Position numbers and translations under genes: made by a program
In this document: positions 21,767-32,368 of the stretch, one piece after another
Position numbering within the stretch: position 1 is the stretch's first letter
Layout: each line of letters begins with the position of its first letter
DNA from: Antrodiella citrinella
Taxonomy: Eukaryota > Basidiomycota > Agaricomycetes > Polyporales > Steccherinaceae
Length of the DNA: 35,729 nucleotides
Direction of reading: 5' to 3'
Assembly: GCA_004802725.1 (NCBI GenBank)
Contig: SGPM01000285.1
Location: 1 to 35,729, forward strand
The notes under the pieces: model-generated
Told to the model about the DNA's origin: nothing
Seen by the model: only the letters and a program-made list of their open reading frames with translations
Databases searched by the model: none

Positions 21767-22891
21767 ATGGCTACCGTTCTCAAGGCGCAAAAGGTTCAGG
21801 CAGCGAAAGCTGACCTCAAGGGAAAGCGGAAAGCGGAAGTCATGGATGTCGAAGACGACACTACCGATACACCGAAGAAGCGGACGAAAAATAAGCAGCG
21901 AGTCTTGTTGCTGTCCTCGCGAGGGATCACACATCGCATGCGGCACTTCATGAATGACTTGGAGGTCCTATTACCTCACGTCAAGAAAGGTACGTGTTCC
22001 TTTGCCTCCTTCAGCTTGTTCGTACTCACTCTGGGTCGTACAGATGCTAAACTGGATTCTAAAAATCACCTGCACCTCCTTCCTGAGCTGGCGGATCTGA
22101 ACAACTGTAATAACACCCTGTACTTTGAAGCACGGAAACACGAAGATCTGTACATGTGGGCTGCGAAAACGCCGAACGGGCCTAGCATCAAACTGCATGT
22201 GCAGAATGTACATACGATGGACGAGTTGAAGATGACCGGGAATTGTCTCAAGGGTAGTCGGGGTTTGGTGTCCTTTGATAAGGCGTTCGATGAGAGCGAA
22301 TGGGGTCGGTTGACGAAGGAGCTGTTCACACATGTGAGTCTTTGTGCGAATAGCAACGTGAATGTTTTTTGAACTTCATGTAGATATTCGGTGTCCCAGC
22401 AACAGCTAGGAAGGCAAAGCCTTTCATCGACCACATACTGACGTTCTCGATACTGGACAACAAGATTTGGTTCCGTAATTACCAAGTGCGTACGCTCATA
22501 GCAAAGTCGCATTACACCTGAATAACCATAACGCTTTCTCCCAGATCATTGAAAAAGACCCCCTGCAGCCAAACGGCCCGCCACAAACGTCGTTAGTAGA
22601 GATCGGCCCAAGGTTTGTCCTCACACCTATCCGTATCTTCGAAGGTGCTTTTGGTGGCGCGACGGTATACTCGAACCCAGGTAAGCAATTCATTTCTTAC
22701 TTAGTGTGATATTGCACGTATCTGACTTCAATTCAGAATTTGTTTCGCCCTCGGCTGTACGCTCTGCTTTGAAGCGGGAAAAGGGCACGAAATACGGTCA
22801 GCGCAAGGATGCGGAACAACAGAGTTTCGGACGGAGAGAAGGACGTCGGCTGGAGGAGGACGAGTTGGCTGTATCGAAGGTCTTCGCGTGA
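21767..22891 (+). CDS. BRX1: 60S ribosome biogenesis protein Brx1 (Brix domain), 301 aa
   Basis: A nucleolar factor needed for 27S pre-rRNA processing and assembly of the large ribosomal subunit. Exons are 21767–21989, 22044–22333, 22384–22485, 22545–22680 and 22737–22891, with introns of 50–59 nt. A Lys-rich N-terminal tail (KGKRKAEVM, KKRTKNKQ) leads into the Brix domain, which begins RVLLLSSRGITHRMRHFMND and continues through FEARKHEDLYMW, KGSRGLVSFDKAFD and IFGVPATARKAKPFIDHIL. The family's conserved end follows: NKIWFRNYQI, ...EIGPRFVLTPIRIFEGAFGG, then a charged tail. Length matches yeast Brx1 (about 290). Shares its promoter with the RING gene. Confidence 0.97.
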
Positions 22892-23142
22892 TGTTCAAGC
22901 TGTATCCTGCGACGGCAATTCATGGATTGCTTTCACCCGCTGTTGTTATATTTTTCTTTGTCGACACTAGTACTGTAGTGTGAGACTCGGCGGGCTACCG
23001 TCGTGATTGTACTTAAATTTTCCGACATTTTATTGCATTCATTTATTCAATAGGCGCCCATTCACGTGCTGAGAAAAGTGAAGGACGCGTTGTGGCGCGT
23101 CTTGTTTATGCGTTGAAAACTCACATCCACCTTGAGATACAC
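22892..23142. promoter_or_regulatory. BRX1 3' region and upstream region of the monopolin gene
   Basis: An A+T-rich 3' region (about 22940–23050) is followed by a CACGTG box at 23063–23068, 75 bp before the next start codon. Confidence 0.4.
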
Positions 23143-24844
23143 ATGTCGTCCGACGACGAATTCGGTATGTGATTTCACTCTCATATCATGCAAGGTACAT
23201 CTGAATATGTATCCAGTGCATTGTATTTACAGGGAGCTATAACCCTACCACACCCAAACCACCTCCCGCGAAGAAGACCGCCGCGACGCGCGCGACGCGT
23301 GTAACCGCACCTGTCGCCGGCCCATCCAAACCTGCGCCCAAGAAAAACGGGAAGAAGGTACAGAAGGATGCGGAGGACATTGAGGATGAGGTGGTCGTGG
23401 AGAATGACGTGACGGTGGTCGATGATTCAGATGAAGAGGAACCTCAGGTGGTGAAGCCTGCGGCGAAGAACAAGGGGAAGGCTCCTCAACGTCGTGTTCC
23501 TAAGACTAAGGGTCCAGTACCAAAGGCGAAGGCAGCAAATCGAACCGTGGACCATGCGGACGAGGGGGATGCTATGGACGTGGATGAAGATGAAGTAGTG
23601 GCCGTTGAAGCCGATCCTCCCGCTCCGAAGGCGAACGCGCGGAATACACGAACCAACAAGACGACGAAACTCCCCTCGTCTGAACCGCCAGGCCAATTAA
23701 GGGAAGGCGACATTGCTCTGCAAAAGGAACTTGAACGTTTGAGGAAAGAAGTGGAAGAGGTATGTGCCCTTCATGAGATAGATTCACAGATATTAGCTTA
23801 CCGGATCTAGGTCACCGCAGAACGCGACAAATTCGCTCAGCAGCTGGAAGAGGTGTTTCGTGTACGAAATACCGATGCCGAGGAGGCGTTGATTGAACAA
23901 GCTGCTCGATATGAGGCCAGACTACAATGTGAGCCCTGTCCTTGTTTACAGTCTTACTTGAATTGACAGCGAAACAGCACAGGAGGAGCTTTTGAAGGAG
24001 CAATCCAAGCTGATTGCGGCGACAAGCTCCAAGAAACCATACATGTTGCAGTTTTTAAGTCGCGAAGCAGCAGACGAGGAGAAGAAGGAGCTCGAGCAAG
24101 AACTAGCGCGTGCACGAGATGTCACTAAGAAGAAGGATGCTCAGCTGGCAGAAAAGGATCAGAGAGTCCGAGAAGCCGAGCAAGAGAGTGAGAAGAACTG
24201 TTCAGACTCAACGAATACATCATTGACGCGACTATAGGAGACATGATGCAAGCTGAGCTGAACCTGGAAATCGAGAGAAGCAAGAGCATGGCGAACAAGA
24301 ACCCCCCTCCGACTGTAGCCCGTGCAGTCAGCAAGAGGGGAGGCATGTCAAACGTCGCAGATCCCAAGATGTCGGCTGTGTTCACGCTGTATGAAGACCT
24401 GACAAATCTGCTTGTCCTCAAAGTGAGGTTCGAACGGAGCACATTTGCGGGACATGAGCAGAAGATCTTCGACTGTATATACAGCACTCCAAGCTCGGAG
24501 ACAGATGAGGGCACGAGTGAGTGATGTCTGTTTCTGTGGTTTCCGGTGCTCAATGTGTCACAGGTCTACATTTCAACCTACGTTCCACGTTTGATGTGGA
24601 TCCGAACGCAGATCCAAACCTGCCACTTCAGAAACAGCTTGTGGCCAAGATAGAGTATTCTCCTCTGGATCTGGACAAGGAGCATCCCGATTATATCAAA
24701 CGACTGGGTTTCTTGAATGAGCCATTCATATTCCAGTATGCGCAGCTGGACGTCTTTTTAAAAACCATTGTTGATCGGCTCGCGCTGAAGACTGAGGAGG
24801 AAGAGCAGGAGGAGGATGCGGAGTTTAATCAATTGCAAGACTGA
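23143..24844 (+). CDS. Csm1/Pcs1-type monopolin/kinetochore protein, 478 aa
   Basis: Exons are 23143–23164, 23233–23759, 23811–23928, 23978–24187, 24238–24516 and 24564–24844. The N-terminal ~170 residues are disordered and alternate basic (KPPPAKKTAATRATR) and acidic (VVDDSDEEE, MDVDEDEV) clusters. A coiled coil follows (about 170–300), and then a globular C-terminal domain starting near VFTLYEDLTNLLVLKV and including KIEYSPLDLDKEHPDYIKRL and FLNEPFIFQYAQLDVFL. That domain is the Csm1/Pcs1 family fold (PF12539). Known members link kinetochores or silence rDNA as coiled-coil dimers with a globular head. The third intron uses an AG at 23977 in preference to one at 23969, because only the former keeps the frame open. 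The second-last intron choices are similarly forced by phase. Confidence 0.88.
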
Positions 24845-24954
24845 ACGTTGATCTTCGTTCAGATGCTAGCCTGGATACCTATGTTTATTGATTTACCCAC
24901 ACATGTACCGTAGTGTACAATACCTGCTTACGACCTATTCCCATCAGTCTATTC

Positions 24955-27431
24955 CTACTGCACCCCAGTCTTAGCCCAAACTTTCACTGCGCGATCGTCC
25001 CCTACAAGTACTGCCCTTTTGGTGATGAGAGATGCGAACCCTCCTTCAATGTCCGACCCTCCGAGATTCGCACCAGCTTTGATAAGCAGATCCACAGCAT
25101 GCTCGTGTCCTTGACGAGCAGCCTGTGCTCTTCAGTCAATACGAAAGTTCGTCAAAAGAGGCTAAGTTCTTACGTAGTAAAGGGCCGTATGACCGAGGCT
25201 GTCTCGTAAATGGACTAGAGCACCTGCCTCGAGCAGTACTTCAATGCACCGGATACTGCCGTTAAGTGCCGCGACATGGAGAGGAGAACGACCTGAGGCT
25301 GGGTCAATGCAGTTAACGACACCACCCCTGACCACATTTCGTTTTGGGTGGATTTGGGGATCTTGTTCTGCGTGAACTTCTGACGACACGCAAAATTGAA
25401 TAGCTTCCACGTCGTCCTTTGCGGCTGCCAAATTCATGACGAATGGGAGCAGAGATATCTCGGTCAGGGAGGCGTCTGCTGCAGTCCATGACCAGGGAGC
25501 CGTGGCGTCGACGGCACTTTCTTCATTATCCTGAGTGATGATGATCTTCTGCATGTGATCATGGGCGCGAGTGGTTGACAGTCGGACGGCCTGTGACAAC
25601 ACTCCCTGGATGTTGATCAGGGAGTCGTCAATGCTGTCAGTTTGTGCTGTCCTGGTGGTAGGTATCTGGATACTCGGAAGTGAGATATCCCCGCGCAGCG
25701 GTGTACTCATCTGTGCCCGGACTTGTGATACAGATAACTCCTCCTTTCCGAGCAAATATCCGAGCTTCGTAAGAGCGCACTACAACATTCCTTAATGAAA
25801 AGACACCGTGATAGGGATTGATCACAACACGCACCTCCGGTGTCATATCACCGCCCGTCACTACACCAATGGACAGCAGGTTTCTTCCAGTCTCGTAAGC
25901 CCCCGATACCGAGCCCTTAGCACACTGTGATATAGCCACAATGACAATTCCGCGGTCACAAGCGTCCTTCAGAGCAGCGACCAGATCAGTGCGCTGCGGT
26001 GCGTTCCCTGCACCAAATGTCTCTAGAATTACGCCACGGGTAGGCAGCATCAAGAAAGCTTGTACAGTAGCTGCCGTGATCCCGGGGAACAGACGTAAAG
26101 TTGCTACAATATAGTGAGAATGTAGTCACCAAAAATACAACTGTAGGATGCACAGACCTACATGGGGACTCATTCCCTTGTGAGCGCGGAAGCGACGAAG
26201 GCCGGTTTGTCTGATGACTTCGTTCCAGTTCACGGTGATATCGATGCCAACTAGGAACAACAGTAGATATAGTTGACCGGTCTCAGGATATATCTGGATC
26301 CAGGCGCACCATTCACAAGCGGTGGAAAGTTAGGGCTGTTGAACGCGTTGAAGTCATTGGACGAGAATTTGGAGACTCGGTTGCCCCGATATAGAGTATG
26401 GTTGAAGAATAAGCAGCACTCTGTCGATCGTTAACGATGACGACATTTGAATATGCCTAAAGCGAACCTGGTATGATATAATGACCGGCGATGGTGAGAG
26501 CACCAAGCAGATTATCAACGGCATCGTTTCGGAGTTGCGAAAGCGGGATCTGTGCTCCGGTGACAATCTACCACCATTGGTCAAGATGGGTCAAATGTCA
26601 CGATAGAACAACGGCTTACATACCACAGTCTTTCCGAGGTCCTCAAGCAGGAAGCTGAGCGCAGACGACGTGTATGACATAGTGTCTGTACCATGAAGGA
26701 TGACGAACGCGTCAAAGGTCGCGTAGTTCAGTTCGATTTCTGTGGCGATTCGGATCCAGTCTGTCTTATATCATCACCTGGAGAGAACCGTCAGGTGAGC
26801 GCAGTAGGATGGACTCACCCTCTATATCCATGTTGCTGCTATCCAGTAAGGGATTCCACTATGCAATGTGTCCCTTAGTGAGATATGGTCCACAACATTC
26901 TGCAGCAGTGTTTACTACCTCCAGGATTGCATATCGAATGCGTTTCGTGTTGGAACCATGTGTTGACGTACGCGGAGTAACCAGACTTGGTAAATGTGAT
27001 TCGTATCGATTGTCTGCAATCTTTGTACATGTCACATGTCGCGGTGAATGCTGGCCTGTTGGACCGCCCACGGCTGAGAGCTGCTCGGGTTCACCGATCG
27101 GCCTTGAAGAGCGCACCAACAAAGGTGTTGGGTGATGAGCAGTCGGTATACGTCCTTTCGGAATTGGCGAAGGCGCTCTGCTTCCCCGTGGACTGGTTAC
27201 AGGAGTTGCCCTGCCGCTCTGATTGCTCCATTCCCGGAATCCCTCAACTGAAGCTGAATGGGAGAAAAGCGACTCTTCCAACGGATCATGGAATCGGTGC
27301 TGACTCCTTAGGGTTTCTGTCAAAAAATAGGGCTCAGGGACGTAGCCTTGTTGTCCGACGAGCATCCCGATAGTTCCGCCAGTGTAAATGACAAGAACCT
27401 TGGATTCGTCGGAGGGTTGTGACAATTCCAT
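24955..27431 (-). CDS. Type I L-asparaginase with C-terminal ankyrin repeats, 678 aa
   Basis: Hydrolyses asparagine to aspartate and ammonia, probably in the cytosol since no signal peptide is seen. Exons are 27431–26919, 26858–26819, 26760–26624, 26567–26468, 26420–26310, 26250–26158, 26103–25835, 25779–25174 and 25122–24955, with introns of 47–60 nt. The first catalytic Thr lies in YTGGTIG (T20), the second in LHGTDTMSYTSSALSF, and the substrate-binding segment is VTGAQIPLSQLRND. LFFNHTLYRGNR and SQCAKGSVSGAYETG complete the fold. A long Ser/Pro-rich insert (about 55–150) sits between the first beta strand and IRYAILEWNPLLDSSNM. Ankyrin-type repeats follow from about 583 (SGRSPLHVAALNGS, then AARQGHEHAVDLL). 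The same domain order is known in animal 60-kDa lysophospholipase/asparaginase and other fungi. Confidence 0.94.
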
Positions 27432-27674
27432 TCTTGGCTCCAGACACAGCTGCAGCTGCGAGATAAGGATGTCTTGTCAGAGAACTGTATCGCAAAGGCA
27501 AACTATCGCCAGCCACCGACCACAGATACGTTTGTGGTAGATTCTCCGATCAATTGTATCTAATCTAATCTATTTCCTCCGACATTCAAAAGTGACTGAG
27601 ATGACTCGAGTTGTGACTTGCATTCGTCCCCCACCATCCGCCTTTCCCCTACCTCAGCCAGCACGTAACGAAAT
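27432..27674. promoter_or_regulatory. Divergent asparaginase/TRP promoter with three TGACT motifs
   Basis: Within 28 bp lie TGACTGA (27593–27599), TGACTCG (27602–27608) and TGACTTG (27614–27620), all in the same orientation. The first two differ by one base from the Gcn4/CPC1 consensus TGACTCA. They are about 55–80 bp from the tryptophan synthase ATG. General amino-acid control of tryptophan synthase by Gcn4/CPC1 is established in ascomycetes; its use here is inference. Confidence 0.45.
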
Positions 27675-30385
27675 ATGGAGGCGATAAGAGAAGTTTTTGC
27701 TACGAAAAATAAAGAGGTAAGTTGCGATAAATTGTATTGTTTTCCACTAATTTGCGGTCACAGGGAGTCCCGGCCTTCGTAACATTCGTTACAGCAGGTT
27801 ACCCTAGGCTGGAGGACACAGTTCGCCTCATGCTGGCGATGGAGAAGGGAGGCTCAGATATCGTAGAACTGGGGGTGCCCTTCTCAGACCCCATCGCAGA
27901 TGGACCTGCAATTCAAGAGACGAACACCGTGAGCTATATCTCTTTGTACCCCGGCATGTATCTCATACAAATCAAATTGGCTGGTAGATTGCGGTCAGAA
28001 ACAACGTAGATTATGCAACATGTTTAGGCATCGTCAGGGAGGCTCGCTCTCAAGGACTTAAGGCACCTGTTCTGCTAATGGGTGCGTCGTATTTGTTTGA
28101 TCTTTCGAAGAGCCCGAACGTGCATATTCATATACCGTGGCAGGTTATTATAATCCGATGCTGGCATATGGAGAGGAGAAGGCAATACATGACGCGAAAG
28201 AGGCCGGTGCTAATGGTTTCATTGTTGTCGATCTACCACCAGAGGAGGCCATCAGCTTCCGGAACAAATGTACAAGTGCAAGGTATTGTTGGACACCTCG
28301 TCACCTGGTACCACCAAGACTCACCGTTTGATGCAGTCTTTCTTATGTACCTCTCATAGCCCCTTCTACGTCCATTCATCGTATCAAATTCCTGGCCTCG
28401 ATCGCTGACTCATTCATCTACATCGTATCCAAAGTGGGTATGCTACACTCAAAGCTTATGTATTTTTCTCGCTTACTCTTTTGACAGATGGGTACTACAG
28501 GATCCACAGTCGGAGGGAACGTCAACACTGCCCTCCCCGACATCATCGCACGTGTCAGGGACCATGCCACTGTACCGCTTGCTGTCGGCTTCGGTGTTGC
28601 AACAAGAGAACACTTTGATCTCGTGGCAAACGCAGGAGCGGACGGGGTTGTCATTGGAAGCCGTCTTGTTGCAATAATCAAAACCTCCCCGAAAGACCTG
28701 TTACTCAAGAATGTGGAAAACTATTGTCAAGAGATCAGTCTGAAAGGTCAACCGGTTACTCCTCGTATTTATAATTTGGGCTCCGCGAAATCAGAACCTG
28801 TCACCAACGCGAACAGGAAGGGACCAGCACCAGGACATACTATCTCAGACCCGACCGTTCTCCCTGCACGATTTGGCAGCTTCGGCGGTCAATATGTACC
28901 CGAGTCGCTGTTCGACTGCTTGGTCGAACTTGAGGAGGCACACAAGTCTGCCATCGCCGATCAGGATTTTTGGAACGAATTCCGAGGTTTATACGGCTAC
29001 ATGAACCGGCCGTCGAACCTGTACAAAGCCGAGAAGCTGACCGCTCACGTCGGCGGTGCCAATATCTGGCTCAAGCGCGAAGACCTGTAGGTTATCGTGT
29101 TCCCTGACGCGTTGACAAATCCCTCACATATCCTACAGGAACCACACCGGTTCGCATAAAATCAACAACGCTATCGGCCAGGTATGAATTTCCTCTATCC
29201 GACCATCAATAGCTCATGTGTTCTGATCTTTCCTAGATCCTCCTTGCGCGCCGCATTGGAAAGACCCGTATCATTGCTGAAACTGGTGCTGGTCAGCACG
29301 GCGTTGCAACAGCCACCGTGTGCGCTCGCTTTGGTATGGAATGTATCATCTACATGGGTTCGGAAGACGTGAGGCGTCAAGCATTGAATGTGTTCCGCAT
29401 CCAAATGCTTGGAGCTAAGGTATATACGAGTCTATAGCTGCTGATTGCACTCACTCATCTCGGTACCCGTGTGCCAGGTCATTCCCGTCAACTCCGGTTC
29501 ATGTACTCTCAAAGATGCTGTCAACGAAGCAATGCGTGATTGGGTTACAAACCTTGCCACAACACATTACCTCGTTGGTTCTTGCATTGGCCCTCACCCG
29601 TTCCCAACGATTGTGCGTGACTTCCAACGCGTAATTGGCAAAGAGATCAAAGAGCAGATGCATGCTGCAATTGGCAAGTTGCCTGACGCTGTCGTGGCCT
29701 GCGTTGGCGGTGGAAGCAACGCCATCGGCACTTTCTACGATTTTATTCCCGACAAGGGTGTGCGTCTCATCGGTGTAGAGGCCGGAGGAGAAGGTGAGTC
29801 AACATGACAACTCCTGCTGCATCAACTACTCATCTTGCGGACAGGTTTGGATGGTGACAGACATTCAGCAACTCTTTCGAAGGGACAGCCTGGTGTTCTC
29901 CACGGTGTTCGAACATACATCCTGCAATCTGACGTTGGTCAGATCATTGAGACGCATTCCATCAGTGCTGGTCTCGATTATCCCGGCGTTGGGCCCGAGC
30001 ACGCTTGGTTGAAGGACTCTGGTCGCGCAGAGTATGTTGTAGCTACAGATGAGGAGGCTCTTCGGGGTTTCCGTTTGCTGACACAACAGGAGGGAATCAT
30101 TCCAGGTAAGATTCTTAGCAGGTCTGTTTATTCCCTTTGGCTCACTGCCGGTTGCAGCGTTGGAGTCTTCACATGCAATTTGGGAAGCCACGCGTATGGC
30201 GAAGGCCCTACCCAAGGAACAGAACATTGTTGCAGTAAGTAATTTCCATGGGTTCGTGAAGCGCAATTCACTTACGACGCTCTCAGTGTCTGTCTGGCCG
30301 CGGCGACAAGGATGTAGAACAGATCTCGCAACTTCTGCCTGGGAAGTGGGAAGACATCCTTGACTGGCACGTATCTCAACAGTAG
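27675..30385 (+). CDS. TRP5: Tryptophan synthase, fused alpha–beta chain, 704 aa
   Basis: Converts indole-3-glycerol phosphate and serine to tryptophan in the cytosol. Twelve exons: 27675–27716, 27764–27928, 27988–28081, 28144–28282, 28337–28433, 28488–29086, 29139–29181, 29237–29419, 29478–29793, 29845–30105, 30158–30234 and 30287–30385. The alpha domain (1 to about 270) has [14 protein letters not shown] with catalytic E49 and D60, the same numbers as in bacterial TrpA, and [11 protein letters not shown] linker (about 270–300) leads to the beta domain from [15 protein letters not shown] (about 304), with [10 protein letters not shown] holding the PLP lysine (about 386), [13 protein letters not shown], and the phosphate-binding GGGSNAIG. 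All catalytic landmarks are intact. The alpha–beta order is the normal fungal one. The symbol follows yeast usage; basidiomycetes often call it trp1. Confidence 0.97.
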
Positions 30386-30762
30386 ATGACACCCTACTCT
30401 TGTACAGTACAAAACGCACATAACAACAGCTGTATATCTGACTCAACAACATGAATGTATGTATAAATGTTTCGATATCGTTGAATGTACATGGAAATAG
30501 TGATCGATGTTTTTTGGTCCGATGAGTCCGATCATTGCCAGATTCAGATCTAATCTATTGTTTAAAGTTAACGAGCGCCTCCGAGGCATGTAAACCTTCC
30601 GGAAGCCTGGTTCAGTGTGTTTCCCTTCCCTCCAGACATATTCCTCCATCGCAGACATCTCCTTTCGAATTTGAACCGAAAATCATAATCGCACTTGATC
30701 ACTTTTCTCTCTTCCAGACGACAAAGAAAAAGAGACGTCTTTGGCAAAATCTATTGTAACTC
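30386..30762. other. Intergenic region between TRP and GCD7
   Basis: Holds the TRP 3' untranslated region and the upstream region of the eIF2B beta gene, which is pyrimidine-rich at 30700–30725 with A-rich sequence just before the start. No gene or clear consensus site is seen. Confidence 0.45.
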
Positions 30763-32208
30763 ATGTCTTCGGATACCCAAGACTCAGCCTCAGGGAGTCA
30801 ACGCTCAGTGGAGACTTTAGCCTCAAAGCTACGGAGAAGGTGAATAAGTTATGTTGAAACGCACATATACTGTTGCTCACCAGTATCCTGTCCTGTCTAG
30901 GCAAGTTGTAGGGTCTCGGGAGGCGGCTACAGCCACCGTCCGGGTCCTGAAGCATGTCGTGTCAGAGGCCACATTCTCAAACATTGATCAATTGGTTGAG
31001 ATCATACGTTCGGTGGGAAGAAGACTTGTAGAGGCACAACCTAAAGGTGCCACATACCTTTACTATATTATGTATGTCATTCTCATGGTCATATACCATC
31101 CAGAACATAGTGTGGGCAATACAGCGCGGAAGGTACTTCACCACATACGAGAAGAGTATAATACCGCATCGAAGGGGACTGCAGCGTCCTCAACAAAAAC
31201 AACGTACTCCATCTCAAATTTCGTACTTCAGGGCCAACCTCGCAAACAGAACGTTGCGCCGAAGTCTGAAGGCACAATTTCGTTGAAAGAGGACGATCCA
31301 GACGATCCGGATTCTTTCGCTCGTTCACTGAAGCCAGTTCTTATGGAAGCAATTCAGGATGTCTTGGACGAGCTGGAGACGGTCTACGACAACATATCGA
31401 AGAATGCGAAAGATCATATACATTCCGAGTGAGTGAGCAGTCGGTAATCGTCTTGCATGTCTCACAGCTGTCTTGCAGCGAAATTATCTTGACAATAGGA
31501 TATTCAAAAACAGTTGAAGCATTCTTGAAGCAGGCAGCGCATTATCGAAGTTATACAGTCATTGTAGCGGAAACCGGACCTTCGTATGCCACTTCACCTT
31601 CTCGCGTTTATCCAAGCTCACAGTAATTCCGTTAGATACAAGGGACACGAAATGGCCAAGTCATTATCCGCCGCCGGTATTTCCACCTTCCTCGTCCCCG
31701 ATTCCTCAATATATGCCATCATGTCGCGGGTCAACAAAGTCATCATTGGAGCCCATGCTATCTTGGCCAACGGTGGGATGTTCGCCATCACGGGCTCACT
31801 CTTGGCTGCCAACGCAGCGCGGGTACACAGTACACCGGTCGTCGTATGCGCAGGACAGTTCAAGTTTACACCCCTGTGGAATCTGTATCACGATTTCGGG
31901 GCCCTGGATTTTGCGGATCCAAGTAGTGTCCTTGGCTTCGAAGAGGGGAGCTTGGTGGATAAGGTGGATGTATTGAATCCATACTACGACTATGTTGGGC
32001 CTGAGCTAGTCGATGTCTTCATTACCAACGAGTGAGTTCGTCGATGACACAGGTTGTCTTTCATGCTAATTTTCGCTTTACAGTGGTGACCATCCTCCGT
32101 CTTCTATATATCGGTAAGTCAACGAATGTCTATTCCAAGATTCAATACTGAACACCGCTCGGCAGGCTCGTCAAAGAGTCGTATGATGACGAAGATCACG
32201 AATTGTAG
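30763..32208 (+). CDS. GCD7: Translation initiation factor eIF2B subunit beta, 373 aa
   Basis: A regulatory subunit of the GDP–GTP exchange factor for eIF2; the alpha, beta and delta subunits sense phosphorylated eIF2. Exons are 30763–30839, 30901–31046, 31104–31428, 31479–31583, 31636–32031, 32084–32113 and 32166–32208, with introns of 50–61 nt. The N-terminal helical part includes RQVVGSREAATATVRVLKHV and EHSVGNTARKVLHHIREEY. The Rossmann-like IF-2B domain contains HSDEIILTIGYSKTVEAFL, YKGHEMAKSLSAAGI, VIIGAHAILANGGMFA and VVCAGQFKFTPLW. The protein ends with the family's TNDGDHPPSSIYRLVKESY and an acidic tail. Length agrees with yeast Gcd7 (about 380). The fourth splice acceptor (31635) was chosen because it keeps phase and restores a family-like sequence. 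Confidence 0.95.
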
Positions 32209-32368
32209 CCTAAATCGGCTTTGTTTCCACTGTATCCATGTTGTACCCTAGACCTACCGGCTAGGTCTCAATTACCGATGTATGTTGATTGACATAATGT
32301 AGAATGCAGCACTCCCTAGGTTACCGCAAAGATTGACGAAACATTGCAATGTCTGTATCAAGGCAGTA
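32209..32368. other. Convergent 3' region between GCD7 and GUF1
   Basis: Only 160 bp separate the two stop codons, so the transcripts probably overlap or nearly meet. An imperfect inverted repeat around CCTAGACCTACCGGCTAGG (about 32247–32265) could form a weak hairpin. Confidence 0.4.

Noticed and set aside
30500..30545. Hammerhead-ribozyme-like GATGAGTCCG segment
   Set aside because: The required GAAA and the three-stem pairing are missing, so it is a chance match to part of the core.
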